DNA from: Paenibacillus sp. 1_12
GTDB lineage: Bacteria; Bacillota; Bacilli; Paenibacillales; NBRC-103111
Assembly (NCBI RefSeq): GCF_900114475.1
Contig: NZ_FOTE01000003.1
Span: 347,389 to 411,388, forward strand
Length of the DNA: 64,000 nt
Direction of reading: 5' to 3'
Shown here: piece by piece, positions 26,037 to 35,730 of the stretch
Position numbering within the stretch: position 1 is the stretch's first letter
How the letters are laid out: every line of letters starts with the position of its first letter
Program-made: the position numbers and the translations under genes
Notes under the pieces: generated by a model
Databases searched by the model: none
Seen by the model: only the letters and a program-made list of their open reading frames with translations
Told to the model about the DNA's origin: nothing

Positions 26037-29000
26037 CTACTGCATAGGATCATTCAATAGATTTAATTCCCTGGCTTGCGAGACAGCTTTCGTTCTTTTG
26101 TTTACGTCCAGCTTACCATATATATTTTGGATGTGGTTTTTGACGGTCCCAATAACTACACCCAATTGGTCACCTATTTCCAGGTTGGACATTCCTTTAG
26201 CAACTAAATTTAATACTTCCAACTCCCTTGCCGTCAGTGGTTCAACAAGAGAGGCACGTATTTTAGGTGAAGTGGTCGCTATTGGAATCGTAGTTTTTCC
26301 AAATGATTGCAGCAAAGTAAACACGAAATAAACTTGAAATGAGAGCATTTGTAATACATCGATCCTATCCGCCGTAAATGCATGAGTCGTTAGATTATTT
26401 TCCAGATACAGAATCAAGGTGGGATGGCCCGGCTTGACAATGGGAAGACATAGGATTGATCTGGGCTGCTGCTTGACGATATAGATATCATCCGAGAATT
26501 GAACATCCATGCGTGCATCATCTAGGGTAATGACTTGTAAAGTTTGGTTTACGTAGCTTATTACAGCTGTTGGCAAATACTCACAACGATCCAAGGGAGT
26601 TGATTCCAAAGACGTGTGGAAGCTGTCTCCTGCCTGTACGTAAACCTTGGTGAGCAGGGAGGTTCCTTCTGAGACGAGTAGACAACCTCTTTGTGCCCCG
26701 GCATTTTCGATAAGTATACCCATCAGCTTAAATAGCAGCTGCTCCAGATCGATTTCATTGGAAAAGGATTGAGCAGCCTTTAAGATGCTGGCTAAATCGA
26801 TAGAGTCGGAGGATTCTTTGGTTTCAAGTGTCATATTCATCACAAACTCAGGTTGAATCGTCTCCTTCGCAGACACAAGGTCCGGATATTTGCTTAATAA
26901 ATCACGGGCTTTTACCAGTGCGCCCCAATTGATATAGCCTTCATACGCATCGGTCATGTAAACCCGGGCTACTTTAACGATTCCTTTAGCCAAATACAGC
27001 TTTGCAAAAAGCTCATTTGCTATAGCTTCGTTCTGGATATAGCCGCCATCACGGGCCGCCACGATCGATTCATGATACATCGTTATCGATGTTGATTCAT
27101 CTCCGGATAGTCGTGCCATCTCGGCAGTAATTAGCTTATACTTATGCATGTAGTAGGAAGGATTAACTTCTGCCCATTGTTTCATTTTTGATTGGTAATG
27201 CTCAAGCTTGATCCAATGCTGCTGCTTCTCCACAGTCGTAAACGTGTCCCAAGCCGCGCTTATAGCCAGAGAATAATAATAATGATGCTCTGGCAGATGC
27301 GCGAGGAACGAGGCATATTCGATGAAAGCAACAGCACATTCAGCTGCTTGAACAGCTTGTGAGTAGTTTCCGAGTAAATAATGGATTTGAGTTTTATACG
27401 TGTAGTTTCTGAATGATTGAAGCGCTGTAAATTCCGTTCCACCAGACTCATTAATAACGGAGCTATGCTCATTCAATTGGTTAATATCCAAAGTGATCAT
27501 GTCGTTGGTTAGACCTTGAAGATCGGAAATCAGCTGCAAGTAATTATAAAAGGTGACAATGCGTAAAAGATTCCCCGTTTGGGCGATCGTTGATAAGTAG
27601 GACTGAACAAGATCGTACAGCTCACCCAGCTTCTTGCGTGTATACGTATAATTCACATGGTCGGCCATTGCCAGGCGGGCATATATAAAATCTCCATAGT
27701 TCATACTCAATTGGATCGCTTGCATCCAATAAGCTTGGTTATGTCCTTCATTGTCTTCCCATTGGTTAAGCACCTTGCCTACCATAAAATGAATTTTACC
27801 TTGGTAAGATGGGATCTGATATTTCTCTGAAAGCCGATAGGCCGCTTTAGCTAGCTGTAGTCCGGTATTACATTTTCCCAGAACAAAGCTTGTATGAATC
27901 CCATATGACCCATAGGCCAAAGGAGCAGCGGGGCAGCTGCCATGCTCAAAGGAAAGTTCCATATATTTGGAAATAAGCAGGGTGTATACATCCTTGTCGG
28001 AAACCAATGTAGGGAGTACTAAGGTGAGCATCAAATTCATTGCAGCCAAAATGTCCGGTTGGGTCACCTCTGGCAAATCGGATAGCATGTGGATATTTTG
28101 GTCGATCAGCTCTTGGGCAGCCTCTCTTTCCTGAATAACGGCTTCAGTACTTGGATAGCGAGGAATAACTATTCCATACTCCTGCAAGCTTTCCAAACCA
28201 ATAGTGATTGCATTGGCGTTTCTCCCAATATTGACGTAATGCGTAAGCTGGATGAGACGAACCTGGGTGCGTTCACTTCGGCAGCGGGCCCTCTCCAGCA
28301 TTGCCTCAACAAGCAGTTCCGCAGCGGCAGAGCTGCCGCCGAGATAAAGACACTCGAGGTGCTCCAAAAAAATCTCAAAACAAAATTCGAACTTAATACT
28401 CCAGGCGTCCTCCTGAATGAAGTGAACGGCCATTTGAAAATAACGGGAAGCTGCTTCAAAGGCAGATGAAGCCTTTGCTTTACGTCCTGCAAGGATATTA
28501 AGTTCAAGAAGGAGCTCACGAGGCGGCACATAAACGACACTATGGATGGTTTGATTATAATGATTGGCTATTTCTAACGAACTTGTGTCACTGTCCATAA
28601 AATCAGCATGCTCACGCATGTAGGTGCCTGCTTTGAGATGAGCCTGCATTCTCTGCTCCTCATCCATAATCGAATAAGCTGCTTGCTGAATCCGATCATG
28701 CATAAATTGATACATCAAGGGTTGGTCTAGAAAATACCCGGATGCCTTCATCCCGATAGAGCTTTCTAATAAGCGGCTTGCTGGTTCACTGAGAGGTAGA
28801 ATCAGTCCTTCCATGACAGCAGACTTCAAGTCTGCGGCAGCCTGGAAGTAGTCTTGTTCATTCATGGCAGCGACTATGTTTAAATCAAACTGGTTGCCCA
28901 AGCAGGCTGCAAGACTCAACACGATTTGGGTGCTGCTCGGCAGTCTGCCAATTTTGTCTATGATAAATTCCAGCATTTCATCGGAATGCTCGATAGTTTC

Positions 29001-30752
29001 TATGCGTTCCATATTCCATTTCCATAGATGATCGCAAGCGTCAAAGGTTAGAAATTGCTCCTTATAAGTAGATTCGAACAGCAACTTGAAGAAGAACGGA
29101 TTCCCGGAGGATTTGCGAAACAGGGCGGCTGCCAGGTCCCACGATTCCTGAACTTCGCAATACAGTGTATCTGCAACCATCCTGTTCAGCTCAGCCAAGG
29201 GTACTGGACTCAATTGAATGGTATGAACGGACAAACCGGACTTTAGCAGCTTGTCCATTTGTATGGCGGTCGGATGGGAATTACTAACCTCATGATCCCG
29301 ATAGGCGCCAATAAAAAACAAATATTCAATTTGCGGGTCCGTCATGATAACTTCCAGCAGTTGTAAAGACGCTGGATCAGCCCATTGGATATCATCTAGA
29401 AAAATAACAAGCGGATGTTCTTTGCTTGCAACAACTTGAACAAATTGGCGAAATGCAAGCTGTAAACGATTTTGCGATTCGATAGGCAGCAAAACTTCTG
29501 CTGGAGGTATCATTCCGATAATTTGTCTAAGCTCCGGAATAACGTCGGCAATGACAGCTCCATTCGTTCCCAGTGCTTGAATAAGCTGCTCTTTCCAAAG
29601 AACAAGCTTGTCGCTATGCTCTGACAAAATCCCTCCAATTAAGCCGCGGAAAGCTTGGATGATCGGTTCATACGGAATGTTCCGATTCAATTGAACGAAT
29701 TTCCCGGAAATGAAATACCCTTTTTGTTCAACGATCGGTTTATATATTTCTTTGATTAACGATGTTTTACCAATGCCCGCGTGTCCCGTAATGAGCACTG
29801 CTGCTTTATTACCGAGATTTATGAATCTCTCAAAGCATTCCAACAGTTGAGAAGTCTCCAGTTCGCGTCCGTACACCTTTTGGGGAATATCAAAATTACC
29901 GATCAGACCGGCATGATCAAGCGCAAAGCTGGCGATGCTTCCTGTTTCGGACCATTGTTTATAGCAAGCTTCCAGATCAACTAATAGGCCATATGCACTT
30001 TGATACCGCTCTTCCATGTTTTTGGCGATCAGCTTCATAATGATCTTGGAAACGAGTGGGGGGATTTTTTCATTATATATGTCAATCGGGATGGGTTCTT
30101 TTGCAATATGAACGTGAATCCATTCAATCGGGTCTTGAGCTTGAAAAGGAACACGGCCTGACAGCATCTCATATAAAGTAATTCCCAGAGAATAAAGATC
30201 AGATCGATAATCTACCGTACGGTTCATTCTTCCTGTTTGTTCCGGCGACATATAAGCTGGTGTTCCTTCATATGCCTGATGAGCCAAGACTAGACTGGTG
30301 GTAAGACCCAATCCGCATAGCTTCACTTTTAGAGTATCAGGATTTATCAGGATGTTACCGGGATGAATATCTTTGTGAATAAGTTGATGATGATGAAGCT
30401 CGCTAAGAGCTCTGCTAAGCTGAATCGCTATAGGAAAAAACACTAGAGTGGATACTGGTTTCGATTGAAGGTAGGCTGTGAGGGGGATGCCGTCGAAATC
30501 CTCCATAATGAGAGCAAGCTGGGCTCCTTGTTTCTCTAAACCAACTGATTGGAGGATACCGTCCAGTACCAAACCCTTGGAAATTTCGTATTCGTGAATC
30601 AGCTTTGTAATGTCATCAATATGAGGAGATACTGATGTAAGAGCTTTGATTAAGACATAGGGACCCTCAGTATGGGCATAACCTCGATAAAGGATATACT
30701 TTTCGTGCTGGGCAACTAATTTCGCGCAAGTATATCCATTAAAAGTAAGCAT
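26037..30752 (-). CDS. Kinase-like/AAA ATPase/GAF/LuxR-HTH giant regulator
   Basis: 1571 aa. Residues 1-270 form a Ser/Thr-kinase-like domain with Lys36, HKDIHPGN (126-133) and SPEQ (169-172), but the DFG position reads GLG (147-149), so catalysis is doubtful. Residues 285-560 are an AAA ATPase with Walker A GHAGIGKTS (323-331) and Walker B LVIFLDDIQWAD. A long helical repeat region follows to about 1300, then a GAF domain (about 1310-1460) and a LuxR HTH (about 1500-1562, LTARELEVL and GTVKNHIQNIY). The layout resembles the multi-domain 'kinase-AAA-GAF-histidine kinase' sensors, but ends in a DNA-binding domain. AGGTGAT lies 7-8 bp before the ATG. The target is unknown. Confidence 0.9.
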   Translation of the reverse strand: MLTFNGYTCAKLVAQHEKYILYRGYAHTEGPYVLIKALTSVSPHIDDITKLIHEYEISKGLVLDGILQSVGLEKQGAQLALIMEDFDGIPLTAYLQSKPVSTLVFFPIAIQLSRALSELHHHQLIHKDIHPGNILINPDTLKVKLCGLGLTTSLVLAHQAYEGTPAYMSPEQTGRMNRTVDYRSDLYSLGITLYEMLSGRVPFQAQDPIEWIHVHIAKEPIPIDIYNEKIPPLVSKIIMKLIAKNMEERYQSAYGLLVDLEACYKQWSETGSIASFALDHAGLIGNFDIPQKVYGRELETSQLLECFERFINLGNKAAVLITGHAGIGKTSLIKEIYKPIVEQKGYFISGKFVQLNRNIPYEPIIQAFRGLIGGILSEHSDKLVLWKEQLIQALGTNGAVIADVIPELRQIIGMIPPAEVLLPIESQNRLQLAFRQFVQVVASKEHPLVIFLDDIQWADPASLQLLEVIMTDPQIEYLFFIGAYRDHEVSNSHPTAIQMDKLLKSGLSVHTIQLSPVPLAELNRMVADTLYCEVQESWDLAAALFRKSSGNPFFFKLLFESTYKEQFLTFDACDHLWKWNMERIETIEHSDEMLEFIIDKIGRLPSSTQIVLSLAACLGNQFDLNIVAAMNEQDYFQAAADLKSAVMEGLILPLSEPASRLLESSIGMKASGYFLDQPLMYQFMHDRIQQAAYSIMDEEQRMQAHLKAGTYMREHADFMDSDTSSLEIANHYNQTIHSVVYVPPRELLLELNILAGRKAKASSAFEAASRYFQMAVHFIQEDAWSIKFEFCFEIFLEHLECLYLGGSSAAAELLVEAMLERARCRSERTQVRLIQLTHYVNIGRNANAITIGLESLQEYGIVIPRYPSTEAVIQEREAAQELIDQNIHMLSDLPEVTQPDILAAMNLMLTLVLPTLVSDKDVYTLLISKYMELSFEHGSCPAAPLAYGSYGIHTSFVLGKCNTGLQLAKAAYRLSEKYQIPSYQGKIHFMVGKVLNQWEDNEGHNQAYWMQAIQLSMNYGDFIYARLAMADHVNYTYTRKKLGELYDLVQSYLSTIAQTGNLLRIVTFYNYLQLISDLQGLTNDMITLDINQLNEHSSVINESGGTEFTALQSFRNYTYKTQIHYLLGNYSQAVQAAECAVAFIEYASFLAHLPEHHYYYSLAISAAWDTFTTVEKQQHWIKLEHYQSKMKQWAEVNPSYYMHKYKLITAEMARLSGDESTSITMYHESIVAARDGGYIQNEAIANELFAKLYLAKGIVKVARVYMTDAYEGYINWGALVKARDLLSKYPDLVSAKETIQPEFVMNMTLETKESSDSIDLASILKAAQSFSNEIDLEQLLFKLMGILIENAGAQRGCLLVSEGTSLLTKVYVQAGDSFHTSLESTPLDRCEYLPTAVISYVNQTLQVITLDDARMDVQFSDDIYIVKQQPRSILCLPIVKPGHPTLILYLENNLTTHAFTADRIDVLQMLSFQVYFVFTLLQSFGKTTIPIATTSPKIRASLVEPLTARELEVLNLVAKGMSNLEIGDQLGVVIGTVKNHIQNIYGKLDVNKRTKAVSQARELNLLNDPMQ

Positions 30753-31139
30753 ATGAGTATCACCTAATTATTCATGTAGTTAGTTACTCTATAGTAGCAC
30801 ATGAGAGTAGACAAGAAAATAAAATCGTTATGTGCCGATTTATCTTCTTATGGTTCTTGGCGGTTCCAAATCTTTGAAAATCTTGTTATCGGTGATCACT
30901 TTTTGGACGAGCGCAAACTGCTTTCGGATATTTATTGGCTGCGGGACCAAGCTAGGAAATTGAAGTGTGACATTAACGTGAAAAATTGGTTTGTGGCTCG
31001 TGTATGTGCTACATTTAAAGGAATAAGCTCGGTATTTGGGTAATATTATGCGTAGTCATTGTTCATGAACAACTGCAATCGGAATCATACTTTGACCGTG
31101 TAGCGGCACGAATTTACCATACTCTAAGGAGACAAAGAT
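30753..31139. other. Intergenic region between the giant regulator and nikR
   Basis: Divergent control region. An 80-codon ORF (30801-31043, +) lacks a ribosome site and a recognisable family, so I do not call it. A TCATAC half-site at 31085 resembles half of the classical NikR operator, but I see no matching GTATGA partner. No clear terminator. Confidence 0.3.
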
Positions 31140-31622
31140 ATGAACGAGAAGGAAGCGCTCGTCAGATTTGGCATTTCAATGCCGCAGTCGTTGATCGAAC
31201 AATTCGATGCCATGCTGGTCAGCCAAGGATACGATAACCGTTCGGAAGCTGTTCGTGATTTGGTTCGCAGAGCGCTGTTGGCTCCGGGTCATATTCAGAC
31301 TGAACAGATGGCTGCGGGAACGATTGTCTTGGTATACGACCATCATGTCAGCGATCTGCCTATGGTTTTAACCGATCTTCAGCATCAATATCACCAAGAA
31401 ATAAATTCAAACTTGCACATTCATCTGAATCATAATCAGTGCCTTGAGGTAATTGTAGTTAGAGGAATTGTCAGTCGGCTCCGTGATTTGCAGCAGCGTA
31501 TCCAAGTGTTAAAGGGTGTAAGCTATGCTGAGCTATCAGTAACTCATGTCGATGAGTCGGATACCGCTGTACATGGACATCATCATCATGATCATGATCA
31601 TGATGGACATCATCACAATTAA
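31140..31622 (+). CDS. nikR: Nickel-responsive transcriptional regulator NikR
   Basis: 160 aa. Ribbon-helix-helix at about 1-50 (RFGISMPQSLIEQFD), then an ACT-like metal-binding domain with the nickel ligand pattern His, HIH and Cys (LHIHLNHNQC) as in known NikR. It ends in a His/Asp-rich tail (HHHHDHDHDGHH) that E. coli NikR lacks and that may bind extra metal. AAGGAGAC lies 6 bp before the ATG. It heads an apparent operon with a DUF2203 gene and a CopC-CopD fusion; no nickel ABC transporter is nearby. Confidence 0.93.
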   Translation: MNEKEALVRFGISMPQSLIEQFDAMLVSQGYDNRSEAVRDLVRRALLAPGHIQTEQMAAGTIVLVYDHHVSDLPMVLTDLQHQYHQEINSNLHIHLNHNQCLEVIVVRGIVSRLRDLQQRIQVLKGVSYAELSVTHVDESDTAVHGHHHHDHDHDGHHHN

Positions 31623-31641
31623 TTGTAAAGGGGATGAACCT

Positions 31642-32046
31642 GTGACCACTTTATTTACACTAGCAGAAGCTAATGCATTGATTCCTTTTGTGAAACTGGA
31701 AATCGAAACTTTGCAAGGCATTAAACAGAAATATCGTGAAAAAAACGATGAGCTCCAGTTATTGAAGGCTTACTTTCGCAAGCATCAGCCACCTGCGGGC
31801 AGAGATCCATTTTTCACACTGGAATGCGAAATGGACTTTTTACAGATGGAAGGCAATACCATATTGAAAAGCTTTGAATTAAAGGGTGCGCAATTAAAGG
31901 ACATTGACAGTGGACTGGTTGATTTCCCTGCCATATTGAACGGACATGAGGTATTGCTGTGTTGGAAGCAGGGAGAGGACTGCATTACGCATTATCACGG
32001 TAGGGATGATGGATTTGCAGGCAGAAAAAAGCTTGCCGAAGATTAA
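31642..32046 (+). CDS. DUF2203 family protein
   Basis: 134 aa from GTG 31642, which has AAAGGGGATG 7 bp upstream; the frame is open upstream across the nikR end, but that part is low-complexity shadow of the His tail. It begins VTTLFTLAEANALIPFV and ends with DFPAILNGHEVLLCWKQGED and a HYHGRDDGFAGRK segment, the DUF2203 pattern. Function unknown in the family. It lies 19 bp after nikR and 30 bp before the CopC-CopD gene, so a metal-related role is possible by context only. Confidence 0.85.
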   Translation: MTTLFTLAEANALIPFVKLEIETLQGIKQKYREKNDELQLLKAYFRKHQPPAGRDPFFTLECEMDFLQMEGNTILKSFELKGAQLKDIDSGLVDFPAILNGHEVLLCWKQGEDCITHYHGRDDGFAGRKKLAED

Positions 32047-32076
32047 CCGGGGATTGCACGAGGAGGATTTGGAAGC

Positions 32077-33741
32077 ATGCTAAGCGTATGGATAAAGGAT
32101 CTGGGAAAGCAAGCGGTGTATGTTCAAAGATGGAAAGGACTGCTTCTTATCAGCTTGTTTGTGTTTACCCTGCTGTTAGGAATACCTCAAAACGTAGGAG
32201 CCCATGCCGGCTTGCTGGAGTCCGTCCCACCAGCCAATGCGGAGCTAGATCAATCACCTGCCCAAATCGCATTAATCTTTAACGAACGTCTGGAAGAAGG
32301 CGTGTTCTGGATTAGAGTTATGGATACCAATAAAAAACAGGTTACCGCCAACAAGGCGCAAATCAATCTGGAACGCACAAAGCTGACGTTGGATCTGCCC
32401 AAGCTAGGGCAAGGCAATTACTTGGTTAGCTACCATGTAATTTCTTCGGATGGTCATCCTGTAGATTCGACTTATTTGTTCGCTGTCGGGCAAACTCTAA
32501 GCAATGTACAAGCGGGTACAACGGATGAACATTTACATAATCAAGGTCTTTCCACTGGAGTTAAATTTACAGATATTATTCATTTTGTCTCGAGAGTCAT
32601 TTATTATGCTTTTATGCTGGCTTTTACCGGTTGGGTACTGTGGCTGCGTTTTAGCGGAATAAAAGGTGAAAATACAAGTTCGGCGCTTCAAGGCTGGACA
32701 CTTCAGCTGCAAAGAGGTTTTGTCGTTGCTTTTATTTTTATGATGTTCACACACTTGTTTGCGATGGTAGGTGATGGAGGCTCAGAGGCTCTGGCTATGC
32801 TGTTCACCCATACGAGTATCGGATATGTATGGATGGCCTCGTTAGTGCTGTCACTCCTCGGGTTTGTCGTGTTATTCCGCAGCTTATTGGTCGATCTGTT
32901 GTGGGTTGTTTTCATTTGGTTTTTCAAAAGCTTGAACGGCCACGCGGCTGCCTTTGAGCCTGTGAATCAAACCATTTTGCTGGATGTCGTTCATCTGGCT
33001 GCTGCATCGCTATGGATAGCGGGATTGCTGATGCTTCTGGTGTTGTGGAAACGGAGCAGAGACGAAGCGATTGCCCTATTCCCACGCGTTTCAGGGGTCG
33101 CACTTGCAAGTCTCGCTATACTTGTCATATCCGGTGTATTTTCGGTATTTATTATGCTGCCGGATGTATTCTATGTGGTTGAAACGCAATGGGGTAAGCT
33201 GCTGCTGTTCAAAAGCGCGCTTGTACTGCTTGTTATTGTTACCGGCTCGCTGCTTCGCTTTTACCATAGACGCAACGGTTATTCAAAGATTGGCTCCTTA
33301 CTTAAAATAGATGCCGTCTTGGCGATGCTGATCGTTGCGATTGTCGGTATATTCACCTATTTAACGCCGTTGCCAACAAACGAGCCTCTAAGCTGGCATG
33401 TGATGGGTGAAAAGATTCATATGACAGCACAAATCTCGCCGAATAATCCTGGAGTGAACGATTTTACGGTGAAGATATGGCTACCGGAAGAGCTTGGCAA
33501 GCCAAAGCAGGTTTTGTTGAAATTGCAGGATATGCGTTCACCTGAGATCGCACCACTTGAGGTACCTTTAAAGCTGAGCGAAAATAATAATGGGTTGGAA
33601 GAAACCTATGGAATGAAGCAATATACGTATAAGTCACGTGGAGCTTATTTACCGTATGCAGGTTATTGGAAACTCGAAGTGCGCGCTATGAACAGTAACG
33701 ATGATGAGACGGTATATGAAAAAGAAATACGTGTATTTTAG
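32077..33741 (+). CDS. CopC-CopD fusion, copper transport/resistance protein
   Basis: 554 aa, YcnJ-like. N-terminal signal (about 22-43), then a CopC domain starting AHAGLLESVPP, with His in the copper-binding N-terminal position and SYHVISSDGHPVDS near 115. Eight membrane helices form a CopD domain (about 165-440), followed by an extracellular C-terminal domain (about 445-554). AGGAGG lies 10 bp before the ATG. It is the third gene after nikR. The substrate may be copper as in the family, but NikR control would point to nickel. A terminator follows. Confidence 0.9.
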   Translation: MLSVWIKDLGKQAVYVQRWKGLLLISLFVFTLLLGIPQNVGAHAGLLESVPPANAELDQSPAQIALIFNERLEEGVFWIRVMDTNKKQVTANKAQINLERTKLTLDLPKLGQGNYLVSYHVISSDGHPVDSTYLFAVGQTLSNVQAGTTDEHLHNQGLSTGVKFTDIIHFVSRVIYYAFMLAFTGWVLWLRFSGIKGENTSSALQGWTLQLQRGFVVAFIFMMFTHLFAMVGDGGSEALAMLFTHTSIGYVWMASLVLSLLGFVVLFRSLLVDLLWVVFIWFFKSLNGHAAAFEPVNQTILLDVVHLAAASLWIAGLLMLLVLWKRSRDEAIALFPRVSGVALASLAILVISGVFSVFIMLPDVFYVVETQWGKLLLFKSALVLLVIVTGSLLRFYHRRNGYSKIGSLLKIDAVLAMLIVAIVGIFTYLTPLPTNEPLSWHVMGEKIHMTAQISPNNPGVNDFTVKIWLPEELGKPKQVLLKLQDMRSPEIAPLEVPLKLSENNNGLEETYGMKQYTYKSRGAYLPYAGYWKLEVRAMNSNDDETVYEKEIRVF

Positions 33742-33759
33742 TCATCAGGAAGTAATATT

Positions 33760-33796
33760 AAAGGCCTACTATCTTGAAGATCGATAATAGGCCTTT
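33760..33796. terminator. Terminator after copCD
   Basis: AAAGGCCTA pairs with TAGGCCTTT around a GATC-containing inner stem, with T run GCCTTTTGG. It works for the plus-strand gene. Confidence 0.85.
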
Positions 33797-33890
33797 TGGT
33801 CTATCTTCCTATTGTCGAATTTAATCGAAAAAGGTAGAATGAGGATATAGACGGAGTGAGGATATTCCTTTAAGGAAGCTGAGGCACATC

Positions 33891-35642
33891 ATGAACAATA
33901 AAAGGATTACATCCAATGAAGCCGAAAAGATAAATATGTGGACAAGCCGAAGGATGGGATTTATCTTCTTGCTGTGCTTATGGTTGGTTGCTGTCTGTAC
34001 GAATACTGTGATCATCTCATCCAGCTATTTACTTGGAATGGAATTGGATTTGTTGGATTATTTGCTGACAGGCTTTGTTCTGCTCATAGTGGCTCCATTC
34101 GTTTATGTGATTGCCAGACGAAGGGAAATGGAACCCGTTTATTTCATTCTTATGCTGATCCTGCTTTATGCTGCTGCAGAGTTGATGGAGGAAGGTTTCG
34201 AACATATAACTCCGTTTGCGGACAAACATAAGGGTGCATTATATGGTATTTCAGGACTGCTCTTAATCATGCTGCCGCTGCTTGTATTTGCTCTTATCGA
34301 TATGAGGCATCGGAAAAAGATAGAATCAAAGCTGTTTTACCTCGCTTATCACGACATGCTTACAGGCTTGCCCAATAGAAAAATGTTTGAGAAGCACATA
34401 GAAAGTACGATTGTACGTCACAAACAAAACAATCAATTATTGGCTGTTCTGTTCATTGATCTGGTCCGTTTTAAAAATATAAATAATACTTTCGGGCATG
34501 TCTTTGGGGATCTGCTTCTTATTGAAGCGGCAGATCGTCTACGCAGCAGCTTGCGCTCGGTCGATCAGATTTCACGGCCAGGTGGCGACGAATTTTGTGT
34601 GCTCATCGAAGAATTAACAAATGTGGAGGATGCACACAAAATCGCTCAAAAGCTGCTAACCCAGTTAACACTGCCTTTTAAGCTGCAAGGGCATGAACTG
34701 CGAATTGGCTGCAGCATCGGCATCGCGTTATATCCTGATGACGGGGGTGATCCTGTCACGTTGATGAAGAATGCGGATACGGCGATGTGTCGGGTCAAAG
34801 AGCTTGGAAAGACCGGATTTCAACGTTATACGGCAGAGATGAACGATACGGTCATTCAAACCTTGATCATGGAGGAATGGTTGAATAAAGCGTTCGAGGA
34901 AGAACAATTTGCCCTGTTCTATCAGCCCCAGATTAACATTGATAATAACCGAATCATAGGAATGGAGGCTCTGCTGCGCTGGAAGCACCCCAATCTTGGC
35001 TTAATACCTCCTAGTGATTTCATACCGTTAGCAGAGGAAACTGGACTCATTATTCAAATCGGAGAATGGGTGTTGCGTACGGCTTGCAAGCAAAATGTGG
35101 CTTGGCAGCAGGCAGGCTATGAACCGATGAGGATGGCTGTGAACATTTCACCTATCCAGTTTCATCAAACCAGCTTTGTCGATGTTGTGCTGGAAGCTTT
35201 GGAGAACAGTGGTTTGGACCCGCAGTATTTGGAGCTTGAGATTACGGAAGGCATTGCAATGTTCCAAGTCGATCAAGTCATACATAAGCTGCAGACATTG
35301 CGCAGCCATGGTGTTCAGATTTCGATAGATGACTTTGGAACAGGTTATTCTTCATTAACGTATTTAAAGAAGTTCCCGATACATAAGCTGAAAATTGCTC
35401 AGGAGTTTGTGAGGGATCTCACCTTTGATCCGGATAATGCGGCTATTGTTCAGGCAATCATCGCTATGGCCCACAGCCTGAAGCTGGACGTTATCGCAGA
35501 AGGCGTAGAAACACATGAACAGCTTGAATTCCTGACGAGTGTCCAGTGCAGAGAAATTCAGGGATACATTTATAGCAGGCCCTTGCCTGCGCATGAGCTT
35601 ACTCAGATGATGCCGACGATTTCTACACCAAGTCTTGTGTAA
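33891..35642 (+). CDS. Membrane GGDEF-EAL protein (c-di-GMP turnover)
   Basis: 583 aa. Four hydrophobic helices (about 22-140) act as a membrane sensor. GGDEF domain (about 150-315) with intact GGDEF (231-235) and I-site RSVD five residues upstream. EAL domain (about 325-575) with EALLRW (359-364), DDFGTGYSSL and EGVET all intact. Both making and breaking c-di-GMP are possible; which dominates cannot be told. GAGG lies 7-8 bp before the ATG. Stand-alone gene between two terminators. Confidence 0.94.
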   Translation: MNNKRITSNEAEKINMWTSRRMGFIFLLCLWLVAVCTNTVIISSSYLLGMELDLLDYLLTGFVLLIVAPFVYVIARRREMEPVYFILMLILLYAAAELMEEGFEHITPFADKHKGALYGISGLLLIMLPLLVFALIDMRHRKKIESKLFYLAYHDMLTGLPNRKMFEKHIESTIVRHKQNNQLLAVLFIDLVRFKNINNTFGHVFGDLLLIEAADRLRSSLRSVDQISRPGGDEFCVLIEELTNVEDAHKIAQKLLTQLTLPFKLQGHELRIGCSIGIALYPDDGGDPVTLMKNADTAMCRVKELGKTGFQRYTAEMNDTVIQTLIMEEWLNKAFEEEQFALFYQPQINIDNNRIIGMEALLRWKHPNLGLIPPSDFIPLAEETGLIIQIGEWVLRTACKQNVAWQQAGYEPMRMAVNISPIQFHQTSFVDVVLEALENSGLDPQYLELEITEGIAMFQVDQVIHKLQTLRSHGVQISIDDFGTGYSSLTYLKKFPIHKLKIAQEFVRDLTFDPDNAAIVQAIIAMAHSLKLDVIAEGVETHEQLEFLTSVQCREIQGYIYSRPLPAHELTQMMPTISTPSLV

Positions 35643-35650
35643 GAGAAATT

Positions 35651-35696
35651 AAAAAACACTTCAAACTCACTAGTGACGTGGAGTTGAAGTGTTTTT
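35651..35696. terminator. Bidirectional terminator between GGDEF-EAL and MFS genes
   Basis: AACACTTCAAACTCAC pairs with GTGGAGTTGAAGTGTT, with A run before and T run after. It serves both convergent genes. Confidence 0.9.
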
Positions 35697-35730
35697 ATAT
35701 CCATATCTAAGTCTACATGTAACATTCTCC

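Noticed and set aside
30801..31043. 80-codon ORF before nikR
   Set aside because: No ribosome site, start next to a likely promoter region, no family. Kept only as a note.
31546..31641. Longer N-terminus for the DUF2203 protein
   Set aside because: The extra 32 residues are the out-of-frame reading of the nikR His tail; GTG 31642 has a good ribosome site.
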